Of a DNA stretch of 51,320 nucleotides, positions 38,450 to 47,502 are shown one piece after another. Numbering within the stretch: the first letter of the stretch is position 1; the number at the start of each line of letters is the position of its first letter. Source of the DNA: Prevotellaceae bacterium. Lineage in GTDB: Bacteria > Bacteroidota > Bacteroidia > Bacteroidales > Bacteroidaceae. Made by a program: the position numbers and the translations under genes. The stretch is from positions 1 to 51,320 of the forward strand of contig JAQXXT010000097.1 in assembly GCA_029226205.1 (NCBI GenBank), in the 5' to 3' direction. The notes beneath the pieces are model-generated. The model was not told where the DNA came from. It did no database searches and was given only the letters and a program-made list of their open reading frames with translations.

Positions 38450-40522
38450 ATGAACACAGAGAATCAGAAAAGACAGAATCCATTCCTTCACCCCTATAAT
38501 ACACCTCATAATACCGTTCCCTTCGACCGTATCCAACTGGCCGATTATGAGGAGGCTTTCAAAGAAGGTATCCGCCGTGACGACGAGGAGATCGACAAGA
38601 TTATCCATAATCCCGAGGCTCCTACCTTCGATAATACGATTGCTTTCCAGGACGATAGTATGGGTCCCCATTATTATGACCTTCTCGACCGTGTGTCCAC
38701 TGTTTTCTCCTGCATGCTCAGTGCGGAGACAAATGACGATCTTGACGCGCTGGCACAGAAGATTACGCCACTGTTGACGAAGCATGCCAATGATGTCAGC
38801 CTCAACCGTGAGCTCTTCCTCCGTACGAAAGCCGTATATGATCATCCCGACCGTGAACTTTCGGTAGAGGAACAGACACTGTTGAAGAACAGCTATGACG
38901 GCTTCGTCCGTTCCGGTGCTTTGCTCGACGATGCAGGCAAGGAGAAGCTCCGGAAACTCACGGAGGAGGCGAGCATGCTCAGCCTGCAGTTCTCCCAGAA
39001 TCTGTTGAAAGACACGAAAGCCTTTACGCTTCATCTCTCGGATAAACAGCAGCTCGACGGTCTGCCACAGACGGCGATTGATGCCGCAGCCCTCACCGCT
39101 AAAGAGAAAGGTCTCGACGGCTGGGTCTTCACGCTCGACTATCCGAGTTATTCGCCGTTCATGACCTATTCAAAGGTACGTGAGCTTCGTAAGGAGATGT
39201 ACATGGCGCGCAATACGCTGTGTATTCATGATAACGAGAACAACAACCTTGATATCTGTAAGAAGATTGTCAATGTGCGTCGCGAGATTGCCCAGCTCCT
39301 CGGTTATGATACGTATGCCGACTATGTCCTTGAGCACCGTATGGCCGGGAGTGTGAAGAATGTCTATAAACTTCTCAATGATCTCATTGACGCTTATAAG
39401 CCCACGGCCATCCGTGAGGTGAAAGATATCGAGGAGAAAGCCCGTCAGCTCGAAGGCCCCGACTTCACACTCGAGCCGTGGGACTTCAGCTATTACAGTC
39501 ATCAACTGCAGATGGAGCGCTTCAATATCGATGCAGAGATGTTGCGGCCCTATTTCCAGTTGGATAAAGTGATCAAAGGCGTCTTCGGACTCGCCCATAC
39601 GCTCTATGGCATCACGTTTAAGGAGAATAAGGACATACCGGTCTATCATCCCGATGTGAAAGCCTATGAGGTGTATGACAAGGACGGCAGTTACCTCGCC
39701 GTGTTCTATGCTGATTTCTATCCCCGCAAGGGAAAGCAAGGTGGCGCATGGATGACAGAGTTCCAGGGACAATGGATCACGCGAAAAGGTGAGAACGTGC
39801 GGCCGCATGTCAGTGTCGTGACAAATCTTACCAAGCCGACGGCAGAGAAACCGGCATTGCTGACGCTCGGTGAAGTGGAGACCTTCCTTCATGAGTTCGG
39901 CCACTCGCTTCATGGCATGTTCGCCAATACCCGTTTCGAGAGCCTCAGTGGTACGAACGTGTGGTGGGATTTCGTGGAGCTGCCCTCTCAGTTCATGGAG
40001 AACTACGCCACATCGAAGGACTTCCTCCGTACGTTTGCCTTCCATTACCAGACGGGAGAGCCGATCCCTGATGAGCTCATCGACCGTATTGTTGCCTCCC
40101 GTAACTTCAATGCCGCCTATTCCTGTCTTCGTCAGGTGAGTTTCGGTCTGCTGGATATGGCTTACTATACCTTTAAAGAGCCGTTCACGGATGACATCAT
40201 TCCGTTTGAGAAAAAGGCATGGGAGAAAGCTATGGTCATGCCACAGCTCCCCGATACCTGTATGACGACACAGTTCTCACATATTATGGCCGGTGGCTAT
40301 GCAGCGGGATACTATAGTTATAAGTGGGCGGAAGTCCTCGATGCTGATGCCTTCAGCGTCTTTAAGAAAGAGGGTATCTTTAATCCGTCTACGGCACAGC
40401 GTTTCCGCGACTGCGTACTCTCCAAAGGTGGAACGGAACACCCAATGACCCTATATAAACGTTTCCGTGGCGGAGAACCGACGATTGACGCCCTGCTGGA
40501 GCGCGACGGAATAAAAAAGTAG
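38450..40522 (+). CDS. M3 family zinc metallopeptidase (oligopeptidase A / dipeptidyl carboxypeptidase-like)
   Basis: 690 residues without a signal peptide, so probably cytosolic. The thimet-oligopeptidase fold has the zinc motif HEFGHSLHG (His481-His485, with the third ligand 28 or so residues later in VELPSQFMENY). Upstream GKQGGAWMTEFQGQW and downstream YYSYKWAEVLDADAF are also typical. It would degrade peptides released by larger proteases. Dcp and OpdA relatives cannot be told apart safely; the similarity in length favours Dcp/OpdA-type enzymes over PepF. First of five genes in the same direction. Confidence 0.94.
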   Translation: MNTENQKRQNPFLHPYNTPHNTVPFDRIQLADYEEAFKEGIRRDDEEIDKIIHNPEAPTFDNTIAFQDDSMGPHYYDLLDRVSTVFSCMLSAETNDDLDALAQKITPLLTKHANDVSLNRELFLRTKAVYDHPDRELSVEEQTLLKNSYDGFVRSGALLDDAGKEKLRKLTEEASMLSLQFSQNLLKDTKAFTLHLSDKQQLDGLPQTAIDAAALTAKEKGLDGWVFTLDYPSYSPFMTYSKVRELRKEMYMARNTLCIHDNENNNLDICKKIVNVRREIAQLLGYDTYADYVLEHRMAGSVKNVYKLLNDLIDAYKPTAIREVKDIEEKARQLEGPDFTLEPWDFSYYSHQLQMERFNIDAEMLRPYFQLDKVIKGVFGLAHTLYGITFKENKDIPVYHPDVKAYEVYDKDGSYLAVFYADFYPRKGKQGGAWMTEFQGQWITRKGENVRPHVSVVTNLTKPTAEKPALLTLGEVETFLHEFGHSLHGMFANTRFESLSGTNVWWDFVELPSQFMENYATSKDFLRTFAFHYQTGEPIPDELIDRIVASRNFNAAYSCLRQVSFGLLDMAYYTFKEPFTDDIIPFEKKAWEKAMVMPQLPDTCMTTQFSHIMAGGYAAGYYSYKWAEVLDADAFSVFKKEGIFNPSTAQRFRDCVLSKGGTEHPMTLYKRFRGGEPTIDALLERDGIKK

Positions 40523-40528
40523 AAAGCT

Positions 40529-40990
40529 ATGGATAAGCAGTTATTATTAGATTACCGCTATCTGCGCATGGCCCGCATTTGGGCGGAGAACAGCTATTGC
40601 AAGCGCCGGAAAGTCGGTGCGCTGGTGGTGAAGAACAAGATGATTATCAGTGACGGATATAACGGCACCCCTTCAGGCTTTGAGAATGTCTGTGAGGATG
40701 ACAACAACGTCACGAAGCCATATGTCCTTCATGCTGAGGCCAATGCCATCACGAAACTGGCGCGCAGCAGCAATAACAGTGAGGGCGCTACGCTCTATGT
40801 AACGGCCTCGCCGTGTATAGAGTGTTCGAAACTCATTATTCAGGCAGGCATCCGCCGTGTCGTCTACGCAGAGAAATACCGTCTCGACGACGGCCTTCAA
40901 CTCCTGCGCCGTGCCGGTATTGAAGTTGTCTATCTGAATCCTGACGATGAAGAAAAAGAAAGAGAAAATGAAACTGAATCAGCAAAATAA
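40529..40990 (+). CDS. Deoxycytidylate (dCMP) deaminase
   Basis: 153 residues. The zinc-dependent deaminase motifs HAEANAI and SPCIECSK are present, with the N-terminal region YCKRRKVGALVVKNKMIISDGYNGTP typical of ComEB/dCMP deaminases. It makes dUMP for thymidylate synthesis. It starts 6 nt after the M3 peptidase stop. Its end overlaps the next gene's start, and the charged C-terminal tail (EEKERENETESAK) is in the overlap. Confidence 0.93.
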   Translation: MDKQLLLDYRYLRMARIWAENSYCKRRKVGALVVKNKMIISDGYNGTPSGFENVCEDDNNVTKPYVLHAEANAITKLARSSNNSEGATLYVTASPCIECSKLIIQAGIRRVVYAEKYRLDDGLQLLRRAGIEVVYLNPDDEEKERENETESAK

Positions 40991-42647
40991 AAACCGGCTC
41001 ATGCCGCTCATCATGGCTGTCTGCGTCGTGGTGGGAATCATCATCGGCTCCTTCTTCTCCAACCATTTTGGAGGAACGCGGCTGAGCATTATCAATTCGG
41101 GCAGCAACAGGCTGAATAATCTGTTGCATATCATCGACGACCAGTACGTCGATCCCGTGAATATCGACTCTCTCGTGGACAAGGCGATCCCGCAGATCCT
41201 CGCCGAGCTCGATCCCCACTCTGTATATATCAGCGCGAAGGATGTGGCTCAGGCCAATGACGATCTGAAAGGCTCGTTCTCCGGTGTGGGTATTGAGTTC
41301 ACGATCCGCCAGGATACCATTCATGTGCAGAACGTTATCAAGAACGGACCGGCAGAGCGTGCCGGTATCCTCGCCGGTGATAAGATTGTCATGGTCGACG
41401 GAAAGAAGTTCGTCGGTAAGCAGGTGACGAACGAGGAGGCCATGCACCGCCTGAAAGGTCCGAAGGATACGAAGGTGAAGATCGGCGTGATCCGTTATGG
41501 CAGCAACGCCATCAAGACATTCACCGTCACGCGTGGTGAGATTCCGACCAAGAGCATCACGGCTTGCTATATGCTTGACGACCATACGGGATATGTCAAG
41601 ATCAAAAACTGGGGCGAGACGACTTACCCCGAGCTTCTCATTGCTCTGGCTAAGCTCAGTCAGAGTGGTTTCAGTAATCTTGTCATCGATCTTCGTGATA
41701 ATGGTGGCGGATATTTGGAGAGTGCCGTTCAGATTGCCAACGAGTTCTTGCCAAACAACAAGCTCATTGTCTATACCCAGGGCCGCAAGAGTCCACGAAA
41801 GGAATATCGCAGCAATGGCGAAGGCAGTTATCAGAAGGTGCCGCTGGTTGTCCTCATCAATGAGGCTTCCGCGTCAGCCTCAGAGATCTTCGCCGGAGCC
41901 ATGCAGGACAACGACCGTGCCACAATCATCGGCCGCCGCTCCTTCGGTAAGGGCCTCGTCCAGCAGCAGATTGCATTCCCTGATGGCAGCATGATCCGTC
42001 TGACAGTCGCCCGTTATTACACACCGTCCGGTCGTTGTATTCAGAAACCGTATACGATGGGTGATGACAAAGACTACGAGCAGGATCTCTTGGAGCGTTA
42101 TGAACATGGAGAGTTCTTCAATGCCGACAGTATCAAGCATACTGGTCCCGCTTATCATACAAGTATCGGTCGTATTGTCTATGGTGGTGGCGGTATTACG
42201 CCTGATATCTTCGTCGCTGAGGATACGCTCGGTATGACTTCTTACTTTAAGGAGGCTGTCATGAGTGGGCTTATCCTGCAGTACGCCTTTACTTATACTG
42301 ACGACAACCGTCCGAAGCTGAACAACTTCAAGGAGATGATGGAGCTTTCTGACTATCTGCAGAAACAGAATCTCGTGGAGCAGTTCGCCGACTATGGCGA
42401 CAAGAATGGCTTGCAGCGCCGTAATCTGTTGATCGCCAAGAGTCATAGACTCCTTGAGCGGTATATCGACGGACGAATCATCTATAACATGCTGGATGAT
42501 GAGGCTTTCACCGAATATTCCAACCAGGATGATCCGGTGATCAAGAAGGCAATGGAAGTCATGGATAAGCATGAGGCATGGCCGAAGAAGCCGGCACCGA
42601 AGAAGCCGGCACCGGCAGCCAGGAAAGTTGTTTACCGTCAGCGATAG
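40968..42647 (+). CDS. S41 family C-terminal processing protease (CtpA/Prc-like)
   Basis: 559 residues. One N-terminal membrane helix (LIMAVCVVVGIIIGSFF) is followed by a periplasmic part with a PDZ domain (about 95-180, GSFSGVGIEF, GPAERAGILAGDKI) and a tail-specific protease domain. The catalytic serine lies in the EASASASEIF segment (about 301-306) and the lysine in RSFGKGLVQ (Lys328). A Lys/Pro/Ala-rich tail (KKPAPKKPAPAARK) ends the protein. The start at 40968 has a purine-rich run before it, while the alternative at 40947 adds seven mostly lysine residues. Overlap with the dCMP deaminase is 23 nt. Confidence 0.93.
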   Translation: MKLNQQNKNRLMPLIMAVCVVVGIIIGSFFSNHFGGTRLSIINSGSNRLNNLLHIIDDQYVDPVNIDSLVDKAIPQILAELDPHSVYISAKDVAQANDDLKGSFSGVGIEFTIRQDTIHVQNVIKNGPAERAGILAGDKIVMVDGKKFVGKQVTNEEAMHRLKGPKDTKVKIGVIRYGSNAIKTFTVTRGEIPTKSITACYMLDDHTGYVKIKNWGETTYPELLIALAKLSQSGFSNLVIDLRDNGGGYLESAVQIANEFLPNNKLIVYTQGRKSPRKEYRSNGEGSYQKVPLVVLINEASASASEIFAGAMQDNDRATIIGRRSFGKGLVQQQIAFPDGSMIRLTVARYYTPSGRCIQKPYTMGDDKDYEQDLLERYEHGEFFNADSIKHTGPAYHTSIGRIVYGGGGITPDIFVAEDTLGMTSYFKEAVMSGLILQYAFTYTDDNRPKLNNFKEMMELSDYLQKQNLVEQFADYGDKNGLQRRNLLIAKSHRLLERYIDGRIIYNMLDDEAFTEYSNQDDPVIKKAMEVMDKHEAWPKKPAPKKPAPAARKVVYRQR

Positions 42648-42687
42648 TCCTATGCGTGAAAAGAAACAACTTATAGAGGAAGGACCG

Positions 42688-43245
42688 ATGAGTGAGGCAG
42701 CCCGAAAGAAAAAGGCTGTCCGCGCGTCGATCCGTTCCCTGAAGAAACAGTATACGGCCATGCAGTTACGCCTGCAGTCCTTGCCGATCATCGACCGACT
42801 GTTGGCGTTGCCGCAGGTGAAGGACTCGCCGATTATCCTCGCTTATTATTCCATGTCTGACGAGGTTGACACGCATCAGCTTGTCAGAGATCTTGACAGA
42901 GCCGGTCATCTCGTTCTTCTGCCTCGTGTCGTCGATGGGGAACATCTTGAACTCCGCGAATATCATGGTGATCAGGATTTGAAAGAAGGGATAGCCTATC
43001 ATATCCTTGAGCCCGTCGGTCCTGTCTTTCCTTTGGAGAGATACGGAGAGATCGGTACGGCGATTATCCCTGGTGTTGCCTTCGATAAGCAAGGGCACCG
43101 TTGTGGACATGGCAAAGGGTATTATGACCGGATGCTGAAACAGCTCACAACGAGTTATAAAATAGGTATTGCTTTTCCATTCCAGATCATTCCGGATGTG
43201 CCCACGAATGACAATGACGTGAGAATGGATGACGTGATATTTTAG
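42688..43245 (+). CDS. 5-formyltetrahydrofolate cyclo-ligase
   Basis: 185 residues. It converts 5-formyl-THF to 5,10-methenyl-THF with ATP. Motifs: AVRASIRSLKKQY at the N terminus, ILAYYSMSDEVDTHQLV, VDGEHLELREYHGDQDLKEG, AIIPGVAFDKQGHRCGHGKGYYDRML and YKIGIAFPFQI near the end. The ATG at 42688 is preceded by AGGAAGGA, a clear ribosome site, and gives the usual length; 42652 is an alternative, 4 nt after the S41 stop, adding 12 residues. It belongs to the M3-dCMP deaminase-S41 run. Confidence 0.93.
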   Translation: MSEAARKKKAVRASIRSLKKQYTAMQLRLQSLPIIDRLLALPQVKDSPIILAYYSMSDEVDTHQLVRDLDRAGHLVLLPRVVDGEHLELREYHGDQDLKEGIAYHILEPVGPVFPLERYGEIGTAIIPGVAFDKQGHRCGHGKGYYDRMLKQLTTSYKIGIAFPFQIIPDVPTNDNDVRMDDVIF

Positions 43246-43323
43246 TTGGGATATGATTTATCTTGTTCCGCAATGTGTGGAAATGAATTTCATGTTTCGT
43301 GACCCATATATATATAATAAGGT

Positions 43324-43614
43324 ATGTTCCGCAGAAAAGTACAGGGCATTCGTGATTTGCTCAATAAGACGCTCCGGCAAGAAGGGCTTGAGACGCCATT
43401 GAAACAACACCGTCTCCTCGATGCCTGGGATACGGTGGCGGGACCTATCGTTGCCCGTTATACCACGGAGAAGTTCATCCGCAATCAGACACTCTTTGTA
43501 AAGATCATTAATCCTGCCGTGCGCGCGGATCTCTCCATGCGCCGTACGGCCCTTGTCCATCAACTTAATGATCTTGTACACGGACAGATTATTACGGAGA
43601 TTAAGTTGTATTGA
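43324..43614 (+). CDS. DUF721 family protein (DciA-related)
   Basis: 96 residues, basic: VQGIRDLLNKTLRQEGLETP, then WDTVAGPIVARYTTEKFI and LFVKIINPAVRADLSMRRTA, the DUF721 pattern. DUF721 includes DciA, the helicase-loading factor of many bacteria without DnaC, so a role with DnaB is plausible but not shown. In Bacteroidota it is usually near recF; here four genes lie between. It ends 10 bp before the convergent Crp-type gene, with no hairpin between them. Confidence 0.88.
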   Translation: MFRRKVQGIRDLLNKTLRQEGLETPLKQHRLLDAWDTVAGPIVARYTTEKFIRNQTLFVKIINPAVRADLSMRRTALVHQLNDLVHGQIITEIKLY

Positions 43615-43620
43615 ATAATA

Positions 43621-43640
43621 AGCCTCATCCCCCAACGCCT
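43621..43640. repeat. Second-family repeat fragment at a gene's 3' end
   Basis: AGCCTCATCCCCCAACGCCT matches the beginning of the CCTCACCCCCAACCCCTCTCC arm. It covers the last codons of the Crp-type gene (GVGG and stop). Confidence 0.5.
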
Positions 43641-44296
43641 GTTTGGTTTTCTATTTCATTAATTGTAATGATTCCTCTTGTCAAATGGAGATATCCCTGA
43701 TCCTGCAAGTGATTGAGCGCTTTGGAGATGTCAAGGCGGCTGTCGTTGAGCTCAGCGGCGAGACGCGTCATTTTAATATGGAAGACTTTTCTACCGGCGG
43801 GATGGAGACAACGATCCATAAACCAACGGATGATACGATGCTCGAGATCGGGCGGTGTGGCACGCCAAAGCAGGGCAGCACGGCGCTGAGCTTTTGTAGC
43901 GACGGCATTAAGGAGATTCAGTCGGACGATGTCATAACGCTCGGAGAGAAGTCGGACTTCATCTTTGCTGATGGCAACGGTACTACAGTCCTCGGCGGCC
44001 CGATAGTCATGGGTGAAACGCTGACGAAGTCCAAAGAGCGCTTCAGGTTCCAGCATCGCCGGGACATGAAGGATCTCACTGACTTCATAGCCGTAGTCAT
44101 CAGCCCAGCCGTCGACGCCGAGGAGACCACGGAAGACGAAAATCAGTCGGTCGCAGGCATCGCCGTGGTTGACGATCTTTTCGCCTTCCTTATATTTCCG
44201 GAAATCGAAATGCGCCTGCGTCACGATCTCCGTCATCTCGCTCACACCGAGACCCACGAATAAGGGCAGGGTGATGAGCTGGTCGTACATCATCAT
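43625..44296 (-). CDS. Crp/Fnr family transcriptional regulator
   Basis: 223 residues: an N-terminal cyclic-nucleotide-binding-like beta barrel (about 10-120, FRKYKEGEKIVNHGDACDRLIFVFRGLLGV), a dimer helix, and a C-terminal winged HTH (about 165-215, KMTRLAAELNDSRLDISKALNHLQDQG). There are no cysteines suited to an Fnr-type cluster. The ligand is unknown; the barrel lacks an obvious cAMP-binding RxS segment. The final residues QTGVGG are encoded by a repeat fragment, so the natural C terminus may have been altered. Three Met codons in a row leave the exact start open. Last gene of the six-gene minus-strand run, 21 nt after apbE. Confidence 0.9.
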   Translation of the reverse strand: MMMYDQLITLPLFVGLGVSEMTEIVTQAHFDFRKYKEGEKIVNHGDACDRLIFVFRGLLGVDGWADDYGYEVSEILHVPAMLEPEALFGLRQRFTHDYRAAEDCSTVAISKDEVRLLSERYDIVRLNLLNAVATKAQRRAALLWRATPPDLEHRIIRWFMDRCLHPAGRKVFHIKMTRLAAELNDSRLDISKALNHLQDQGYLHLTRGIITINEIENQTGVGG

Positions 44297-44317
44297 TTCA
44301 CAACGCTGTTACTCGTT

Positions 44318-45331
44318 TTACTTCAGAATCTTATCTTTCATACTTGGCGAGAACCATACCTTATTCTTGCCATGATCGTCATAAATGAAATAGACCATGA
44401 GTTCAGGATGTTTCTCCAGCACTTTCTGTGCGCCCTTTAAGCCGAGCACCATAAAGGAAGTGGCGTAAGCGTCCGCCGTAGCACAGTTCTTGGCCAGAAC
44501 GGTAGAGGAAAGGATATTATGCTGTACGGGATAGCCCGTATGCGGATCAATGGTGTGGGCGTATTTCTTACCGCCTTTATAATAGAAGTTACGATAGTTG
44601 CCGCTCGTCGCCATCGCCATATCCGTGACATTGAGGATGGTCTGTATCTCGTTGTTTGTGTTCAGGCTGTCGTCGGTAGGCTTCGTGACGCCGATACGCC
44701 AGGGCACGCGCTCAGCATTGATGCCACGTGTGACGATCTCGCCGCCAATTTCAATCATGAAGTTGTTGATGCCCTTACTCTCGAGGAAACGGGCTACGAC
44801 ATCAGAGCCAAAGCCTTTGGCGATAGCGCTGAAGTCGAGCATCGTCTTCGGGTCTGTCCGACGGTAGAAGGAGCCCTGCTGCGTGACCTTGTTCATTCCG
44901 ATATGGCTCTTGAGCTCTTTCACCTGAGCTGCCGTCGGCATCTGCTCATGCTTGAAGCCGAAGCCCCAGGCATTCACGAGGGGGGCCACGGTGATGTCGA
45001 AGGCACCGTCAGTCTCCGTATTCACGGTCTTGGCCAACTGAAAGACATCATCAAACATGTCATTGCCTTTCACCTCGCCTTTTTGGTTGAACTGAGAGAC
45101 GAGAGACTGGTTGTTGAACATGGAGAAGGTATTGTCGACTTCCTTCAACTGTGCTTCAATCTCTTTCTGTAAGTCTTTGTCGCTCTGATAGGTGACATGA
45201 TATTCCGTACCGAAGATGAAGCCCTCATTATGCTGATACGGTGTCGTCCGTTGTTCGCGGATGATGACAATCGTACCGATAATCAAAAAGAGTAGGAAGG
45301 GGATTTGCCAGAGGAGTTTTTTCTTTTTCAT
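44318..45331 (-). CDS. apbE: FAD:protein FMN transferase (ApbE)
   Basis: 337 residues. A membrane anchor (LLWQIPFLLFLIIGTIVII) places the body in the periplasm. ApbE motifs: FGTEYHVTY, NTFSMFNNQS, DGAFDITVAPLVNAWGFG, DFSAIAKGFGSDVVARFL, MIEIGGEIVTRG and YAHTIDPHTGYPV with metal-binding residues. It flavinylates Thr residues in NQR or RNF subunits and similar proteins; no such target is encoded nearby. ATGA overlap with the upstream DUF6048 gene indicates coupling. Confidence 0.95.
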   Translation of the reverse strand: MKKKKLLWQIPFLLFLIIGTIVIIREQRTTPYQHNEGFIFGTEYHVTYQSDKDLQKEIEAQLKEVDNTFSMFNNQSLVSQFNQKGEVKGNDMFDDVFQLAKTVNTETDGAFDITVAPLVNAWGFGFKHEQMPTAAQVKELKSHIGMNKVTQQGSFYRRTDPKTMLDFSAIAKGFGSDVVARFLESKGINNFMIEIGGEIVTRGINAERVPWRIGVTKPTDDSLNTNNEIQTILNVTDMAMATSGNYRNFYYKGGKKYAHTIDPHTGYPVQHNILSSTVLAKNCATADAYATSFMVLGLKGAQKVLEKHPELMVYFIYDDHGKNKVWFSPSMKDKILK

Positions 45332-46017
45332 AGATTCAATTCAATAATGACGTTGAACGTTCCGTTGAGATGGCCGCCACCTTGTCGGCCGAAACCGGGT
45401 ACATACCAGGTGTTACCAACTTCGCCGTCTTTGTAAGCCAGGCGTTTCTGATAGCGTACGCTCCAACCGAGATGGAGAGGCTGACAGATGGTGACATCGA
45501 CACCGAAGACACCCTCAGCCCAATGGTAGTAACCTTTCTGGTTGTCGGCACGGAACTCAGCCGGACCGCCGTAGACGGGATCGACGACGCTGTTGTTCCA
45601 AATATCGTAGGAGTAATTCGTATAAGCATAACGGGCACCGGCATAGAGACGGTAACGGTCATGCTTGTTGCGAAGGATGTTAAAGTCCATACCGACGCGG
45701 AAGTAAGGAGAGGAAGTCTTGAAATGGGTATGCTTTGTGTCGTCTTCGGCATCTGCCTGACCGATACCGACCTCGACGATAGGGAACCAGCGGTCTTTGA
45801 GGTTCAGCCTTGCGGCGACCTCATACTGTCCGTAATCGGAGAAGACGCGTCGGCCGGCGCCGAAGAGATCGGCGGATATAGCGACACCGCGGAAGAGGGC
45901 CGTGGTATCCTTTTCTTCCACCTTCGGCTTGCGGTTCTGGGCTTGCGCACCGAGGGGCAGGAGGATGCTACTCAGAAGGACGCAGATAAAGGTAGAAATG
46001 TGTGGTTGTCTGATCAT
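45328..46017 (-). CDS. DUF6048 family outer-membrane-type protein
   Basis: 229 residues with a signal peptide (ICVLLSSILLPLGAQAQ) and a beta-strand-rich body with alternating hydrophobic residues: RWFPIVEVGIGQADA, YFRVGMDFNILRN, YRLYAGARYAYTNYSYDIW, HLGWSVRYQKRL, and a C-terminal strand FNVIIELNL. This suggests a small outer-membrane beta-barrel. I recognise the DUF6048 type, of unknown function. Its first 50 nt overlap the end of the DUF6452 gene in another frame, and its stop overlaps the apbE start. Confidence 0.82.
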   Translation of the reverse strand: MIRQPHISTFICVLLSSILLPLGAQAQNRKPKVEEKDTTALFRGVAISADLFGAGRRVFSDYGQYEVAARLNLKDRWFPIVEVGIGQADAEDDTKHTHFKTSSPYFRVGMDFNILRNKHDRYRLYAGARYAYTNYSYDIWNNSVVDPVYGGPAEFRADNQKGYYHWAEGVFGVDVTICQPLHLGWSVRYQKRLAYKDGEVGNTWYVPGFGRQGGGHLNGTFNVIIELNL

Positions 46018-46453
46018 AGTTCACAAAAGAAGTATGAATGGTGATGGAGTCGATGGCATGTGTCGTATAGCTCACGCCCTGGATTTGATGGAAGAAGGAC
46101 GGCGTACAGTCGATCGACTCGAAATGAGCCTCGTTGTCCTTCGCTACCGTCACCGTATCACGGAAAGTCTGATAGTCACGAGTGTGAAGGGTGAAGAAGA
46201 GGGAATCGCGGCTGCCGCTGTAGCTCATCGGGATGAGGAGGCTGTCGACGCCGACGAGTTGGTTGCACAGAGTCGTGTCGCTGCCGTCATGGCGGTGGGT
46301 CGTGATTGTCAGCGTGTCTTCGAGCGTCGTGACATATCCGGCCAGCTTATATTTCGAATAGACCGTGTTGTTCATCGGACAGTCTATGCTCTCACAGGCA
46401 CCGAGAAAACCAAGTATCGCGGCACCGGTGAGGAAGGTGATGATACGTCTCAT
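45968..46453 (-). CDS. DUF6452 family lipoprotein
   Basis: 161 residues. Lipobox GACES (FLGAC) after MRRIITFLTGAAILG. The body is beta-rich, beginning SIDCPMNNTVYSKYKLAGYV and ending TTTHFYLYLRPSE. DUF6452 and DUF6048 genes are regularly paired in Bacteroidota, so a joint envelope function is likely but undefined. The start is 5 nt after the glycosyltransferase stop. The 50-nt overlap with the DUF6048 gene is unusually long for this operon. Confidence 0.82.
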   Translation of the reverse strand: MRRIITFLTGAAILGFLGACESIDCPMNNTVYSKYKLAGYVTTLEDTLTITTHRHDGSDTTLCNQLVGVDSLLIPMSYSGSRDSLFFTLHTRDYQTFRDTVTVAKDNEAHFESIDCTPSFFHQIQGVSYTTHAIDSITIHTSFVNYDQTTTHFYLYLRPSE

Positions 46454-46458
46454 AAGCG

Positions 46459-47439
46459 TTAGCCGTTTTGACGGATATTGTCGTTGAGATGAATGGTCTC
46501 CGCAATCTGATAATCGTTACGGTGCGGGTTCTGACGGCTCACGAGGTCGCCGAGAAAGCCGGCAAGGAAGAACTGACTGCCGAGAATCATGGATGTCAGT
46601 GCGATGAAGAACCAGGCACTGTCGGTGAGCAGATGACCATAGATGCCATTGCTCATATCGATGATCTTTCCTCCGGCGAGACAGCAGAGGGCGATGAAGC
46701 CGATAAAGAAGATCAACGAACCGATGAAGCCGAAGACGTGCATCGGCTTCTTCCCGAAGTTCGTGAGGAACCACAGTGTCAGCAGGTCGAGATATCCATT
46801 GAAGAAACGGTTGATACCGAACTTCGAATGACCGTATTTGCGGGCCTGGTGATGGACGACCTTCTCGCCGATCTTGTCGAAACCGGCATTCTTTGCCAGA
46901 TAAGGAATATAACGGTGCATCTCGCCGTATACCTCGATATTCTTTACCACATCCCGGCGGTAGGCTTTCAGTCCGCAGTTGAAGTCGTGGAGGTTATGGA
47001 TGCCGGAGATCCAGCGGGCCGTGGCATTGAAGAGTTTCGTAGGGATGGTTTTCGACAGTGGGTCATAACGTTTCTGCTTGTATCCACTGACGAGGTCGTA
47101 GCCTTCCTCGGTGATCATCTTATACAGTCCGGGGATCTCATCGGGAGAATCCTGCAGGTCGGCATCCATCGTGATGACGACATTACCGAGGGCTTCCTTG
47201 AAACCACAGTACAGGGCGGGGCTCTTGCCATAGTTGCGGCGGAACTTGATACCTTTCACCTCCTCATGCTGTTCGCTGAGAGCTGTGATCTCTGCCCACG
47301 AGTTATCGGTGGAGCCGTCGTTGACGAAGATAATCTCATACGTGAAATGATTGGCAGCCATCACCCGTGCGATCCAGGCGTAGAGTTCGGGGAGTGACTC
47401 GGCTTCATTATAAAGGGGTACGATAACGGATATATCCAT
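46459..47439 (-). CDS. Family 2 glycosyltransferase (DPM1/GtrB-like)
   Basis: 326 residues. The GT-A catalytic domain (1-230) has SVIVPLYNEAESLPEL, FVNDGSTDNSW, and the metal-binding MDADLQDSPDEI. Two C-terminal transmembrane helices follow (about 237-262 and 276-300). This is the architecture of enzymes that transfer a sugar from a nucleotide to polyprenyl phosphate. The donor sugar cannot be read from the sequence. It lies 63 nt after the DUF4199 gene and directly before DUF6452. Confidence 0.93.
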   Translation of the reverse strand: MDISVIVPLYNEAESLPELYAWIARVMAANHFTYEIIFVNDGSTDNSWAEITALSEQHEEVKGIKFRRNYGKSPALYCGFKEALGNVVITMDADLQDSPDEIPGLYKMITEEGYDLVSGYKQKRYDPLSKTIPTKLFNATARWISGIHNLHDFNCGLKAYRRDVVKNIEVYGEMHRYIPYLAKNAGFDKIGEKVVHHQARKYGHSKFGINRFFNGYLDLLTLWFLTNFGKKPMHVFGFIGSLIFFIGFIALCCLAGGKIIDMSNGIYGHLLTDSAWFFIALTSMILGSQFFLAGFLGDLVSRQNPHRNDYQIAETIHLNDNIRQNG

Positions 47440-47502
47440 ATGTTTTCTTGTGATAATTTGCTGTTAATAATAGGTTTTACGAAACTGCTGCCGCACTGCC
47501 GG

